Of a stretch of DNA of 64,000 nt, positions 45,926 to 55,057 are shown piece by piece. Made by a program: the position numbers and the translations under genes. The DNA comes from Clostridium neonatale (GTDB lineage Bacteria; Bacillota; Clostridia; Clostridiales; Clostridiaceae): contig NZ_LN890327.1 of the NCBI RefSeq assembly GCF_001458595.1, positions 202,178-266,177 on the forward strand, read 5' to 3'. How positions within the stretch are numbered: the stretch's first letter is position 1; each line of letters opens with the position of its first letter. Below the pieces are notes generated by a model. The model searched no databases and was not told the origin of the DNA. It saw only the letters and a program-made list of their open reading frames with translations.

Positions 45926-45954
45926 TTTACTTGAAAACGTTGTGAGTATATACT
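45926..45954 (+). promoter_or_regulatory. promoter of the PTS-mannosidase operon
   Basis: TTTACT at 45926-45931 and TATACT at 45949-45954 with a 17-base spacer. The start is predicted near 45961, giving a leader of about 20 bases with GGGAGGTG before the ATG at 45983. Confidence 0.65.
45932..45945. promoter_or_regulatory. cre-like (CcpA) site inside the promoter spacer
   Basis: TGAAAACGTTGTGA matches the cre consensus TGWAANCGNTNWCA at all but one position (G for C near the end). It lies between the -35 and -10, where CcpA binding would block polymerase, fitting glucose repression of a sugar operon. Confidence 0.6.
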
Positions 45955-45982
45955 AAGAGCTGTAAACGGGAGGTGTTTTTTA

Positions 45983-47980
45983 ATGAATAAAAAAATAGTA
46001 GCAATTACTGCATGTGCAGCAGGTATTGCACACACGTATATGGCAGCAGAAAGTTTAACTAAAGCTGGCAATGAAAAAGGTTATAAAATAAAAGTAGAAA
46101 CACAAGGCTCTATAGGGGCAGAAAATGTATTAACGGAAAAAGAAATAGAAGAAGCAGACGTAGTAATAGTAGCAGCAGATATAAGTATTGATTTAATGAG
46201 ATTTACAGGTAAAAAAGTATTTGTTGCAAAATCAATCGATGCAATAAAAGATTCAGAAGGCTTAATAGAAAAAGCTCTTAAAGAGGGGCAAGTATTTGGA
46301 GCAAAAGGAACTAAAGTTGGAAAAGTTACTTTAGGAAAAACTGATAATAAGTTTGTAACTCATATAATGAGTGGTATATCGTATATGGTACCTATGGTAA
46401 TATCAGCAGGTTTACTTTTAGCAGTAGCAAATATATTTGCATTCCAAAAAAATGATTTAGGACAAATAATAAATTGGGGATTTGATACATCTACTCAATT
46501 AGGATACTTTATGTCAAAACTTTTTGCAGTTGGGCAAGTTGGATTTAAACTTATGATTCCACTTTTTGCGGGATTTGTTGCTAATTCAATAGCAGACAAA
46601 CCAGCTATTGCACCAGCTATGATAGGTGCTTATTTAGCAAATGACCCAGAGTTTTTAGGAACTCAAACAGGTGGAGGGTTCTTATCAGCAATATTAGTTG
46701 CATTTATAGTTGGATATTTTGTTAAGGGATTAAAGAAAATAAAGTGGCCAAAAATTTTACAACCTTTATTAGCAATTATGATAATACCTTTAATAGCTAC
46801 TTTTGTAATAACTGTAATTGTACTTTATATGATAGGTGGACCTATAGCAGGTCTTATGGACTGGTTATATAATAGCCTAACTTACTTAAATGATACTTAT
46901 TCAAGTGCAACATTTATAGTTGGAGCAGTTATTGGAGCTATGATAGGATTCGACTTTGGAGGACCTGTTAATAAAACAGCTCTTATATTTGGAACAGCAG
47001 TATTTACAGATACTGTAGCTAAATTTGGAATCCAAAATGCTAACTTCGTACCAGGAACAGCAGCTCAAGCGGCAATATCAGTAGCGCCACTTGGAATATG
47101 GCTTGCATCAGTATTATTTAAAAATAAGTTTACTAAAGAAGAAAAAATATCAGCAAGTTCAGCTTTTGGTATGGGTATAGTAGGAGTTACAGAAGGGGCA
47201 ATACCTTTTGCCGCATCTAATCCAGTTCAAATGATTACAGCATCAGTTGCAGGTTCAGCAATAGCTGGAGGTCTTGTAGGTTTAACTGGATGTAAGTTCT
47301 ACGGAGGTATAGGTTCTCCTCTTGGAACTTTTATAGGATATATAGAACAACCTATTCCATTTGTAACATGGATTTTATGTACCCTTGCAGGTATTTTAGT
47401 TACAGCATTAATAATCGGATTTTGGAGAAAACCAGTACCAGAAAATAAAATGGATGATGAATTACAATATGAAACTGATAAAAATATTGAAGTAAATATA
47501 ACAGAGGTTATAGATGAAAAGAATTTTATAAATAGAGATGTATTTGATCAAACTCACATATATGTAGATGAAAATTCAAAAACTCAAGATGAAGCTTATA
47601 AGTTTATAGCTAAAATAGCTAAAAAACATGGATATGTTAAAAGTGAAGAAGAATATTATAAAGGATTATGGAAAAGAGAAGAAGAAGCAACAACAGGTTT
47701 TAATGATGGAATAGCAATTCCACATAGTAAAAATAGTACAGTAATAAAACCAGGAGTGTTTTTAATAAAATTCAAAAACGGAATAGAGTGGAATTCATTA
47801 GATGGAAAAGATATAAAAACAGCATTTGCACTTACAATACCAGAAGATGGTGCAGAAAATCACTTGAAAATATTAAGTGCAATAGCAACAGAGCTAATTG
47901 ATGATGACTTTAGAAATAATATTGTAAATGAGACTGATAAAGATAAATTATACAATTTAGTATCACAAATAAAGCTTTAA
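45983..47980 (+). CDS. PTS fructose/mannosylglycerate-type EIIBCA component
   Basis: 665 residues. Phosphotransferase permease that imports and phosphorylates a sugar. Domain order B-C-A: EIIB about 1-100 with phospho-Cys11 (ITACAAGIAHTYMAAES), EIIC membrane domain about 115-460, EIIA about 515-665 with phospho-His581 (GIAIPHSKNS). E. coli MngA, the mannosylglycerate permease, belongs to the same family but has order A-B-C. Neighbours (GH38, GH1, ROK, RpiR) suggest an alpha-mannosyl-linked substrate. First gene of the operon; the transcript meets a hairpin directly after its stop. Confidence 0.92.
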   Translation: MNKKIVAITACAAGIAHTYMAAESLTKAGNEKGYKIKVETQGSIGAENVLTEKEIEEADVVIVAADISIDLMRFTGKKVFVAKSIDAIKDSEGLIEKALKEGQVFGAKGTKVGKVTLGKTDNKFVTHIMSGISYMVPMVISAGLLLAVANIFAFQKNDLGQIINWGFDTSTQLGYFMSKLFAVGQVGFKLMIPLFAGFVANSIADKPAIAPAMIGAYLANDPEFLGTQTGGGFLSAILVAFIVGYFVKGLKKIKWPKILQPLLAIMIIPLIATFVITVIVLYMIGGPIAGLMDWLYNSLTYLNDTYSSATFIVGAVIGAMIGFDFGGPVNKTALIFGTAVFTDTVAKFGIQNANFVPGTAAQAAISVAPLGIWLASVLFKNKFTKEEKISASSAFGMGIVGVTEGAIPFAASNPVQMITASVAGSAIAGGLVGLTGCKFYGGIGSPLGTFIGYIEQPIPFVTWILCTLAGILVTALIIGFWRKPVPENKMDDELQYETDKNIEVNITEVIDEKNFINRDVFDQTHIYVDENSKTQDEAYKFIAKIAKKHGYVKSEEEYYKGLWKREEEATTGFNDGIAIPHSKNSTVIKPGVFLIKFKNGIEWNSLDGKDIKTAFALTIPEDGAENHLKILSAIATELIDDDFRNNIVNETDKDKLYNLVSQIKL

Positions 47981-47985
47981 TTAAT

Positions 47986-48022
47986 AAAAATCCACTAAAA
48001 GTATAACTTTTGGTGGATTTTT
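47986..48022 (+). terminator. intercistronic terminator between PTS and GH38 genes
   Basis: AAAAATCCACTAAAAG (47986-48001) pairs with CTTTTGGTGGATTTTT (48007-48022), ending in T5. It sits inside the operon 28 bases before the GH38 start, so it would partially terminate and make PTS mRNA more abundant than the rest. Confidence 0.8.
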
Positions 48023-48049
48023 AAAAATAGTTTTTAAGGAGAAGTAGTT

Positions 48050-50668
48050 ATGAAAAAGGTACACGTATACTCGCATACACATTGGGATTATGAGTGGTAT
48101 TTCACAGCAAATGAATCAATAATACAACTTATATATCACATGGATGAAGTAATGGATGCATTAGAAGAAGGATTAGTTGATAATTATTTACTAGATGGAC
48201 AAATGATCCTATTAGAAGAGTATTTAAGGTTTTCACCTAGTAATTTTGATAGGGTTAAAAAATTAGTAGAAGAAAAAAAACTTATATTAGGTCCTTGGTA
48301 TACACAAACAGATGAGCTTATTATAGATGGTGAATCAATAGTTAGAAACTTATTTTATGGAATAAAAGCAGCTGAAAAGTTTGGAGAATATATGAAGGTT
48401 GCTTACCTTCCAGATTCCTTCGGACAAACTAAGGATTTACCTAAAATAATGAATGGCTTTGATATAAAAAGAAGCATATTTTGGAGAGGTGTATCTAAAG
48501 ATAATTGCAAAAATAGAGAATTTTTATGGAAAGGAGAAGATGGAAGTTCTTTATTGGTTTATAATATAAAAAATGGGTACTTTTATGGAGGGAATTTAAT
48601 CTATAGTGATGATGTTGAAACAGTTGAAAACACTATATTGGATGGAAGTTCAAAAGAAAATATTTTACTTCCAGTAGGTGGTGACCAAAGATACGTTGAT
48701 TTCAATATAAAAGAAAGAATAGATTTTTATAAAAATAAAAGCAAACATGATTTAGAATATGTTGAAAGTTCATGCGAAAAGTTTTTTGATGAATTAGAGA
48801 GAGAAGGTAACTTTGAAGAAGTTTTAGGAGAGTTTGTAAACCCTTCAAATTCAAAAATTCACAGATCTATCTACTCATCTAGATATGATCATAAATATTT
48901 AAATGATAAAGTTGAAAGAATGCTAATTTACAAATTAGAACCTCTTATGGTAATAGCAGAAAACTTAGGGTTAGATCCTAAGATAGAAATGATAGAAGCC
49001 ATATGGAAGAGGCTTCTAATGAATCATGCACACGATAGTGCATGTGGATGCAACAGTGATAAAACTAATAGAAGTATATTAAATAGATTAATAGAGGCTG
49101 ATGAATTAGCGTATTCAGCCCATGATTATATAATAAGAAAAATCAGTGAATCTTTAAAAGGTAAAAAAGAAAATGATTTGATTTTAATAAATACATTACC
49201 TAAAAAAAGAAAAGTGAATTCAGAAATTACTTTAAGCACAAAATTTAAAGAGTTTAAGATAGTAGATAAAAATGGCAATTTAGTAGACTATCAAATTTTA
49301 GATACTAAAAAAGAGTATAGCGGAAGCATAAAAAAAGATGAAAAAGATTATGATGAAAATCTTTATTATTATATATCCAAAATCTCCGTAAATGAAGAGA
49401 TAGAAGGACTTGGAATTAAAAGATTTCAGGTAGTTAAAGATGAAAATTTAGAAGTTAAAGAAATTGAAATATTAAATTCTAATGAAATAGAAGATGATCT
49501 ATTTAAAGTATCTTTAATGGAAGGAAAAATAAATATATTTGATAAAAAAAGAAATGTTATTCTGGAGGATTGTGTTTATATAGAGGATTCAGGAGATGAT
49601 GGGGATACTTACGATTATTCACCACCAGAAAAGGATTTTTTACTTAAATTTAGATTTGAAAATTCTAAAGTATCAGCAATAAAAGGAAATATATATAATG
49701 AATTAAAAATAGAAGGAAAATTAGAAATCCCAAAGGATTTAAATAGTAGAGAAGATAAAACTTTGGATACATCTATAGACTATGAATTAAAAATATCCTT
49801 AAATAACAGTAAAAATATAGAGTTTCATTTAGAAATTGATAATAAAGCAAATGACCATAGAATGAGAATAGTTATAGATACAGGTCTAAGAAGCAAATAT
49901 AGCATAGCTGATACTGCTTTTGGAGTTATAGAAAGAGATAATAAACCAGAGCATTTAGATGATTGGAGAGAACTTTTATGGAAAGAAGAACCTTCACCAA
50001 TATATCCAATGCTACATTTTGTAGGACTTAAAGATGAAAAGTATAATGCTTATATTTTTAATAAAGGAATAAAGGAATATGAAGTTTTAGATGATTCCCA
50101 AATAGCTTTAACGCTTTTTAGAAGTGTGGGTTATCTTGGAAAACCAGATTTAATAAGAAGACCTGGAGTTGCATCTGGAAATGAATTTAAATATATAAAA
50201 ACACCAGATAGTCAGTTAATCAAAAGGATGAAGTTTAAATTTGCCTTATACTTAGGCAAAATAATAGATTTAAATGAAGTTAGTGAAAGATGGAAAGATT
50301 ACGCTATAAAAGTTTCAGACTATCAAGTTCAAGAAATAAATAGATTTACTAATACTTTAAAGTATTTTGTTATGCATCCTTTAAGAGAAGAAATAAATTT
50401 TATGGATAATTTAATAGATGTAAGTAATATGAAGAATATAAGAATTACATCAATTGCACCTATAGATAAGAGATCATATTTTATAAGATTCGTAAATAAT
50501 GGTGAAGAAATTGCAGATTCAGGTGAAATTTTTATAGGTAATTGCAAAAATTATCAATGGATAAACATGAATAACAAAGGTAAATTTAATAAAATTGAAA
50601 ATGAAGGATATATAAACCTTGGAAGCTTTAGAAAAGGTGAAATAAAAACTTTAAAGATTAATTTTTAA
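48050..50668 (+). CDS. GH38 alpha-mannosidase (MngB-like)
   Basis: 872 residues. Cytoplasmic zinc-dependent alpha-mannosidase; no signal peptide. Seen: HTHWDYEW (zinc-ligand His9 and Asp13 region), the nucleophile motif LPDSFGQT near 120-127, FWRG, and the late zinc ligand stretch NHAHDSACGCNSD, followed by the long beta-rich C-terminal half. Length and motifs match E. coli MngB, which cleaves 2-O-(6-phospho-mannosyl)-glycerate. Next to a PTS permease the likely substrate is a phosphorylated alpha-mannoside; the true sugar is unknown. Confidence 0.95.
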   Translation: MKKVHVYSHTHWDYEWYFTANESIIQLIYHMDEVMDALEEGLVDNYLLDGQMILLEEYLRFSPSNFDRVKKLVEEKKLILGPWYTQTDELIIDGESIVRNLFYGIKAAEKFGEYMKVAYLPDSFGQTKDLPKIMNGFDIKRSIFWRGVSKDNCKNREFLWKGEDGSSLLVYNIKNGYFYGGNLIYSDDVETVENTILDGSSKENILLPVGGDQRYVDFNIKERIDFYKNKSKHDLEYVESSCEKFFDELEREGNFEEVLGEFVNPSNSKIHRSIYSSRYDHKYLNDKVERMLIYKLEPLMVIAENLGLDPKIEMIEAIWKRLLMNHAHDSACGCNSDKTNRSILNRLIEADELAYSAHDYIIRKISESLKGKKENDLILINTLPKKRKVNSEITLSTKFKEFKIVDKNGNLVDYQILDTKKEYSGSIKKDEKDYDENLYYYISKISVNEEIEGLGIKRFQVVKDENLEVKEIEILNSNEIEDDLFKVSLMEGKINIFDKKRNVILEDCVYIEDSGDDGDTYDYSPPEKDFLLKFRFENSKVSAIKGNIYNELKIEGKLEIPKDLNSREDKTLDTSIDYELKISLNNSKNIEFHLEIDNKANDHRMRIVIDTGLRSKYSIADTAFGVIERDNKPEHLDDWRELLWKEEPSPIYPMLHFVGLKDEKYNAYIFNKGIKEYEVLDDSQIALTLFRSVGYLGKPDLIRRPGVASGNEFKYIKTPDSQLIKRMKFKFALYLGKIIDLNEVSERWKDYAIKVSDYQVQEINRFTNTLKYFVMHPLREEINFMDNLIDVSNMKNIRITSIAPIDKRSYFIRFVNNGEEIADSGEIFIGNCKNYQWINMNNKGKFNKIENEGYINLGSFRKGEIKTLKINF

Positions 50669-50692
50669 TTTAGATAGGAGCTGGAGTGAGAA

Positions 50693-51508
50693 GTGAATAA
50701 AGAGATAATTTTAAGAATAACACATTCAAAAATGGATTTTACTTATGTTGAGGAAAAAATAGCAGAATATTTTTTAGGAAATAATCCTATTTTATCAACA
50801 AATGAATTATCAAAGAAGTTATGCGTATCCCCAGCTTCTATAACTAGATTTTGTAAGAAGATAGGACTTAGTAATTTTAAGGAGCTTAATTATTTATATA
50901 GTGAGCATTTAAAAGATTTGGATAAACTTAGCATATCAAATATAGCAACAGATTTGCATTCATCTTATATTAAGATATTTAGCTATATAGATAATAACTT
51001 TGAAAATGAAAAAATAGATGAGATATGTAAGCATATTTATGAAAATAGATTTATGCATATATTTGCTCTTGGACTTAGTGCAACAGCAGCTCAAGACTTT
51101 AAATTTAGGTTTTCAAGAACAGGTAAGCTTATAGAAGTAATATATGATAAGGACGCCATTGCAATGACTTGTGAACTTTTAAAAGAAGGTGATTTAGTAT
51201 TTATTTTTTCTCTTAGAGGAAATAAAACTTTAGAAAGATATGCAGAAAGTCTTAAAGAAAAAGGTGTAACTATCATATCTATAACAGGAAATAAAAACTC
51301 TAAGTTAGTAAAATTATCTGATGTTTATTTGCTTACAGCAAATCTAGAAGGAGAAGAATCAACAGGTATGATGTCTGCTCAGATTCCAATCCTTATACAA
51401 ATAGATTTGATTTATTATTACTATGTTAGAAGATATAGCGATGTATTAGACCAATGGATTTCAACAGAAAAAGTTTTTGTAGAAAAAAGGGGAGATAGGC
51501 ATGATTAA
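50693..51508 (+). CDS. MurR/RpiR-family transcriptional regulator
   Basis: 271 residues. N-terminal HTH (about 1-77, with SPASITRFCKKIGLSNFKEL) and a C-terminal SIS sugar-phosphate domain (about 105-235, FALGLSATAAQDFKFRF and IFSLRGNKTLERYAESL). Such regulators sense phosphosugars and control the operon they lie in. Start is GTG at 50693 after GGAGCTGGAG. The probable targets are the two TGAAAATAATTTCA dyads upstream of the PTS gene. Its stop overlaps the GH1 start by 8 bases. Confidence 0.93.
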   Translation: MNKEIILRITHSKMDFTYVEEKIAEYFLGNNPILSTNELSKKLCVSPASITRFCKKIGLSNFKELNYLYSEHLKDLDKLSISNIATDLHSSYIKIFSYIDNNFENEKIDEICKHIYENRFMHIFALGLSATAAQDFKFRFSRTGKLIEVIYDKDAIAMTCELLKEGDLVFIFSLRGNKTLERYAESLKEKGVTIISITGNKNSKLVKLSDVYLLTANLEGEESTGMMSAQIPILIQIDLIYYYYVRRYSDVLDQWISTEKVFVEKRGDRHD

Positions 51509-52877
51509 ATTTCCAGAGAATTTTTATTTTGGAAGTGCAGCTTCAGCAACTCAAACTGAAGGAGCTAGTAATGTAGATGGGAAAGGGAAAAATATTTGGG
51601 ATTATTGGTATGAGACTGAAAGTTTTAGATTTCATAACAACATAGGACCAGATGTCGCATCTACTTTTTATAAAAATTATGTGAATGATGTAAAATTATT
51701 AAAAGAGACAGGTCATAATTCATTTAGATTATCTATAAGCTGGTCAAGAATGTTTAAAAATGGGTTTGGAGACGTTAATGAAAAAGCAGTTGAATTTTAT
51801 AATAATGTTATAGATGAAATGATTAAAAATGGAGTAGAACCCTTTGTAAACTTATTTCATTTTGATATGCCTTATGAATTGCAAAAAATAGGCGGATGGG
51901 AAAATAGGTTAGTAGTTGAGTATTATGCAAAATATGCTAAAACTTGTTTTGAGTTATTTGGAGATAGAGTTAAACACTGGTTTACTTTTAATGAGCCTAT
52001 GGTTCACGTAGAGTGTGGATATTATTTAGGATATCAGTATCCATATAAAGTAGATCCTAAAGCTGCTGTTTTAGTTGCATATCATACAGCACTTGCAAGT
52101 GCCTTAGCTGTAAAGGAATATAAAAATCTAAATGGTGATGGAAAGATAGGTATAATAATAAACCTTTCTCCATGCTACCCAAGAAGTGAATATAAAAGTG
52201 ATTTAAAAGCAGCTTATATTGCTGATTTATTCTGCAATAAAAGTTTCTTAGACCCAGCTGTAAAAGGAGAATTTACTAAAGATTTAGTAGATATAATTAA
52301 AAAACATAACTTGATGCCGGAAATAGATTTAGAAGATTTAAAGGACATAAAAGAAAATACTATAAACTTTTTAGGTGTAAATTATTATCAGCCTAGAAGA
52401 GTTTGTGCAAAAGCAAATCTTCCAAATCCAGAAGCTCCGTTTATGCCAGAATATTATTATGACAACTATGAAATGCCTGGAAAAAAGATGAATCCATATA
52501 GAGGTTGGGAAATCTATGAAAAAGGTATATATGATATAGCTATAAACATAAGAGATAATTATGGAAATATAGAATGGATGATAACTGAAAATGGAATGGG
52601 AGTTGAAGGAGAAGAGAGGTTTAAAGTGGATGGAGAAATTCAAGATGATTATAGAATAGAATTTTATAAAGATCATTTAACTTGGCTTCATAAAGCTATT
52701 AGTGAAGGCGCAAACTGTGTAGGGTATCACGTTTGGACATTTATAGATAATTGGTCTTGGCTAAATGCTTATAAGAATAGATATGGATTAGTATCATTAG
52801 ATTTAGACACTCAAAAAAGAACTATAAAAAAGAGTGGAAAGTGGTTTAAACAGCTTTCAGAAAATAAAGGATTTTAG
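51501..52877 (+). CDS. GH1 glycosidase, 6-phospho-glycosidase-like
   Basis: 458 residues. Retaining beta-glycosidase with acid/base in TFNEPMVHVE and nucleophile in WMITENGMG. N terminus FPENFYFGSAASATQTEG is typical GH1. The C-terminal loop WSWLNAYKNRYGLVSLDLD resembles the phosphate-binding S...K.Y loop of LacG-type 6-phospho-glycosidases: Ser and Tyr are kept, the Lys position is Asn with Lys one place earlier. This favours a phosphorylated substrate delivered by the PTS but is not decisive. Overlaps the regulator gene by 8 bases. Confidence 0.93.
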   Translation: MIKFPENFYFGSAASATQTEGASNVDGKGKNIWDYWYETESFRFHNNIGPDVASTFYKNYVNDVKLLKETGHNSFRLSISWSRMFKNGFGDVNEKAVEFYNNVIDEMIKNGVEPFVNLFHFDMPYELQKIGGWENRLVVEYYAKYAKTCFELFGDRVKHWFTFNEPMVHVECGYYLGYQYPYKVDPKAAVLVAYHTALASALAVKEYKNLNGDGKIGIIINLSPCYPRSEYKSDLKAAYIADLFCNKSFLDPAVKGEFTKDLVDIIKKHNLMPEIDLEDLKDIKENTINFLGVNYYQPRRVCAKANLPNPEAPFMPEYYYDNYEMPGKKMNPYRGWEIYEKGIYDIAINIRDNYGNIEWMITENGMGVEGEERFKVDGEIQDDYRIEFYKDHLTWLHKAISEGANCVGYHVWTFIDNWSWLNAYKNRYGLVSLDLDTQKRTIKKSGKWFKQLSENKGF

Positions 52878-52890
52878 GAGGTAGTTTATT

Positions 52891-53772
52891 ATGTACGCTT
52901 GTATAGATATAGGAGGAACTGCTATAAAAGTGGCCGTATCTGATAAATTAGGCAATTTAAAATCAAAATCAAAACTTAAAGTAAAAGATAATTTTGAAGA
53001 GCTTTCAAATGATGTAGCAAACTGGATAAAAGATATGAAAAAAGAATATGAAATAGAAGGTTTAGCAATAAGTTCTCCAGGTGCAGTAGATTCAAAAAGT
53101 GGAATAGTAGGAGGTGATAGTGCTGTCAAATGCATTCACGGACCTAATCTTAAAGAAATATTTAAAGAAAAAACAGGGTTAAATGTCTCTATAGAAAATG
53201 ATGCAAACTGTGCGGCTTTAGCTGAAGTTTTTTCGGGTAATGCTAGAGGGGCAAAAGATATGATGTTCTTAGTTTGTGGAACAGGTATTGGAGGCGCTAT
53301 AGTTAAAGATGGCAAGATTCATAAAGGAAAACATTTATATGGAGGAGAATTCGGGTGCATGATTATGGAAGAAGAAGACGGAAAGTATAGAAACTTTAGT
53401 GAGTGCGCATCTACCATGTCTTTTGTAAGAAAGGTTAGAAAACATTATAAAGATGATTCTTATGATGGGGAGAGAATATTTAAGGAAGCTAGTGAGGGAA
53501 ATGAAATATGTATAGATGCTATAAATACTTTTTATAAAAATTTAGCTAAAGGAATATTTAATTTGCAACACATATATGATCCAGAGATAATTCTTATAGG
53601 AGGTGGAATCAGCAGTAGAGAAGGGTTTGTTGAAAGGATTAATAGTGAAATCAAAGAAATAAGAGAAAGTATAGATATAAAAACTATAGAGCCTAAATTA
53701 GACATATGCGTTCATAAAAATGATTCTAATCTTATAGGAGCTCTTGCAAATTACTTAAATGAATATAATTAA
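52891..53772 (+). CDS. ROK-family sugar kinase
   Basis: 293 residues. ROK fold: ATP phosphate motif DIGGTAIKVAV (residues 5-15), GLAISSPGAVDSKSGIVGG, ENDANCAALAE with the catalytic Asp, and GTGIGGAIV. The ROK zinc motif (CxCGxxGCxE) is absent; SECASTMSF stands there instead, as in BglK/NanK-like members. It probably phosphorylates the free sugar left after GH38 or GH1 cleavage, so both halves enter glycolysis as phosphates. Last gene of the operon; 13 bases after GH1. Confidence 0.9.
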   Translation: MYACIDIGGTAIKVAVSDKLGNLKSKSKLKVKDNFEELSNDVANWIKDMKKEYEIEGLAISSPGAVDSKSGIVGGDSAVKCIHGPNLKEIFKEKTGLNVSIENDANCAALAEVFSGNARGAKDMMFLVCGTGIGGAIVKDGKIHKGKHLYGGEFGCMIMEEEDGKYRNFSECASTMSFVRKVRKHYKDDSYDGERIFKEASEGNEICIDAINTFYKNLAKGIFNLQHIYDPEIILIGGGISSREGFVERINSEIKEIRESIDIKTIEPKLDICVHKNDSNLIGALANYLNEYN

Positions 53773-53879
53773 TTTATTAAAGAATAGTATATTTATTCTG
53801 ATATACGGGCAGTTATTGATTACTTCTGAGCATATTTCTTTTGAAAAACCTTGTCACCAGAATTCTTCCTTTAAATATA

Positions 53880-53917
53880 GTCCTATTTCATAGATATTAC
53901 TATCTATGAAATAGGAC
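53880..53917. terminator. perfect 17-bp hairpin between ROK and LysR genes
   Basis: GTCCTATTTCATAGATA (53880-53896), loop TTAC, TATCTATGAAATAGGAC (53901-53917). Very stable, but neither side has a T-run. It lies between the convergent ROK and LysR genes and may end both transcripts, or be a small palindromic element. Confidence 0.55.
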
Positions 53918-53961
53918 GTATCCAATAGCAGCCAACAAATTCATTTGTTTCTAATAAATAA

Positions 53962-54849
53962 TCAATTGCTTAAATACTGTTTAGCTAAATTTAGAAATTC
54001 CCTCAAAGCAGGTGAAATCCATTTATCTTTATGATATATAACTTGTGAAATTATATTAAAATCTGGTCCAGCCCAATTTATAGGAATTAACCTTCCAGAT
54101 TCAATTTCGTCTGTTACAGCAACCTTAGGTAAAAGAGAAATGCCAAGACCACTCATTGTGAATTGCTTAATAGCCTGCACACTGCCTGTCTCTAAAGCTA
54201 CATTTGGAGTTATATGTGAATCTCTTAAAATATTTTCAAAAGCAGCACGATAACTGCATCCAGTATCAGTTAATATTAGAGATTCATTTGAAATATCTTT
54301 AGGAAAAACCTTCTCTTTTTTTAATAGAGGATGTCCAGGATATGCAAGAATAAGCATTTTTTCTGGAAGTTCTATTTCTGAAATAAACTCAGTTGAATCT
54401 ATTTTTACGCCAAGAGAAAAAGCTACATCTACAATATTGTTGCTTAAGAAGTGCCTAAAATCAGCACAACTTCCAAATTTAATTGAAACATCAACATCCG
54501 GATAGAGTTCTCGATATTTTTTTAAAATTTCAGGAAGTCTTAAAACACATAGTGATTCTGCTGCACCAATAGTTAACGTTCCAGTTGGCTTGTCTGCGGT
54601 TGTTATACTTGATTTTATATCATCAGATAATTTAAGCATTTGTTTTGCATAAGGAATTAATTTTCTTCCTTCGTGAGTTAAAGTTACATTTTTTCCTATT
54701 CGTTCGAAAAGTTTAACTTCAAGTTCATTTTCAAGTGATTTAATCTGAGTAGTAATGCTTGACTGAGCATAGCCTAATTCCTGAGCTGCTTTTGTAAAGC
54801 TTTGAAGTCGTCCTATAGTTAAGAAGGCATTAAGTTGTTTAAAATCCAT
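53962..54849 (-). CDS. LysR-family transcriptional regulator
   Basis: 295 residues. N-terminal winged HTH (about 1-60, MDFKQLNAFLTIGRLQSFTK and AAQELGYAQSSITTQIKSLE) and the periplasmic-binding-like effector domain (about 90-290). Start chosen: ATG at 54849 after GGAGGTGA; a longer reading adds 26 hydrophobic residues and is not LysR-like. It diverges from asd, and LysR proteins usually control the divergent gene, so asd is a candidate target; the effector is unknown. Confidence 0.9.
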   Translation of the reverse strand: MDFKQLNAFLTIGRLQSFTKAAQELGYAQSSITTQIKSLENELEVKLFERIGKNVTLTHEGRKLIPYAKQMLKLSDDIKSSITTADKPTGTLTIGAAESLCVLRLPEILKKYRELYPDVDVSIKFGSCADFRHFLSNNIVDVAFSLGVKIDSTEFISEIELPEKMLILAYPGHPLLKKEKVFPKDISNESLILTDTGCSYRAAFENILRDSHITPNVALETGSVQAIKQFTMSGLGISLLPKVAVTDEIESGRLIPINWAGPDFNIISQVIYHKDKWISPALREFLNLAKQYLSN

Positions 54850-55057
54850 AAATTCACCTCCATCAAAATAATTGATTATGATAATAGAAATTATCAATTT
54901 TACTAATAGATAAATACATGATATCATATATTTAACAAATAAGTAAGGTCTTGAAGATTTAGGTTAGATAAATAATTCTAACTATAGGTAAATGCTTAAT
55001 ATAAGCATCATAAGTTATAACAGAGACTTTATATTAAAATTATCTAGAGGTGAGTTT

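Noticed and set aside
54850..54927. Hydrophobic N-terminal extension of the LysR regulator
   Set aside because: Would put a membrane-like segment before the HTH; ATG at 54849 has GGAGGTGA and the standard LysR start.
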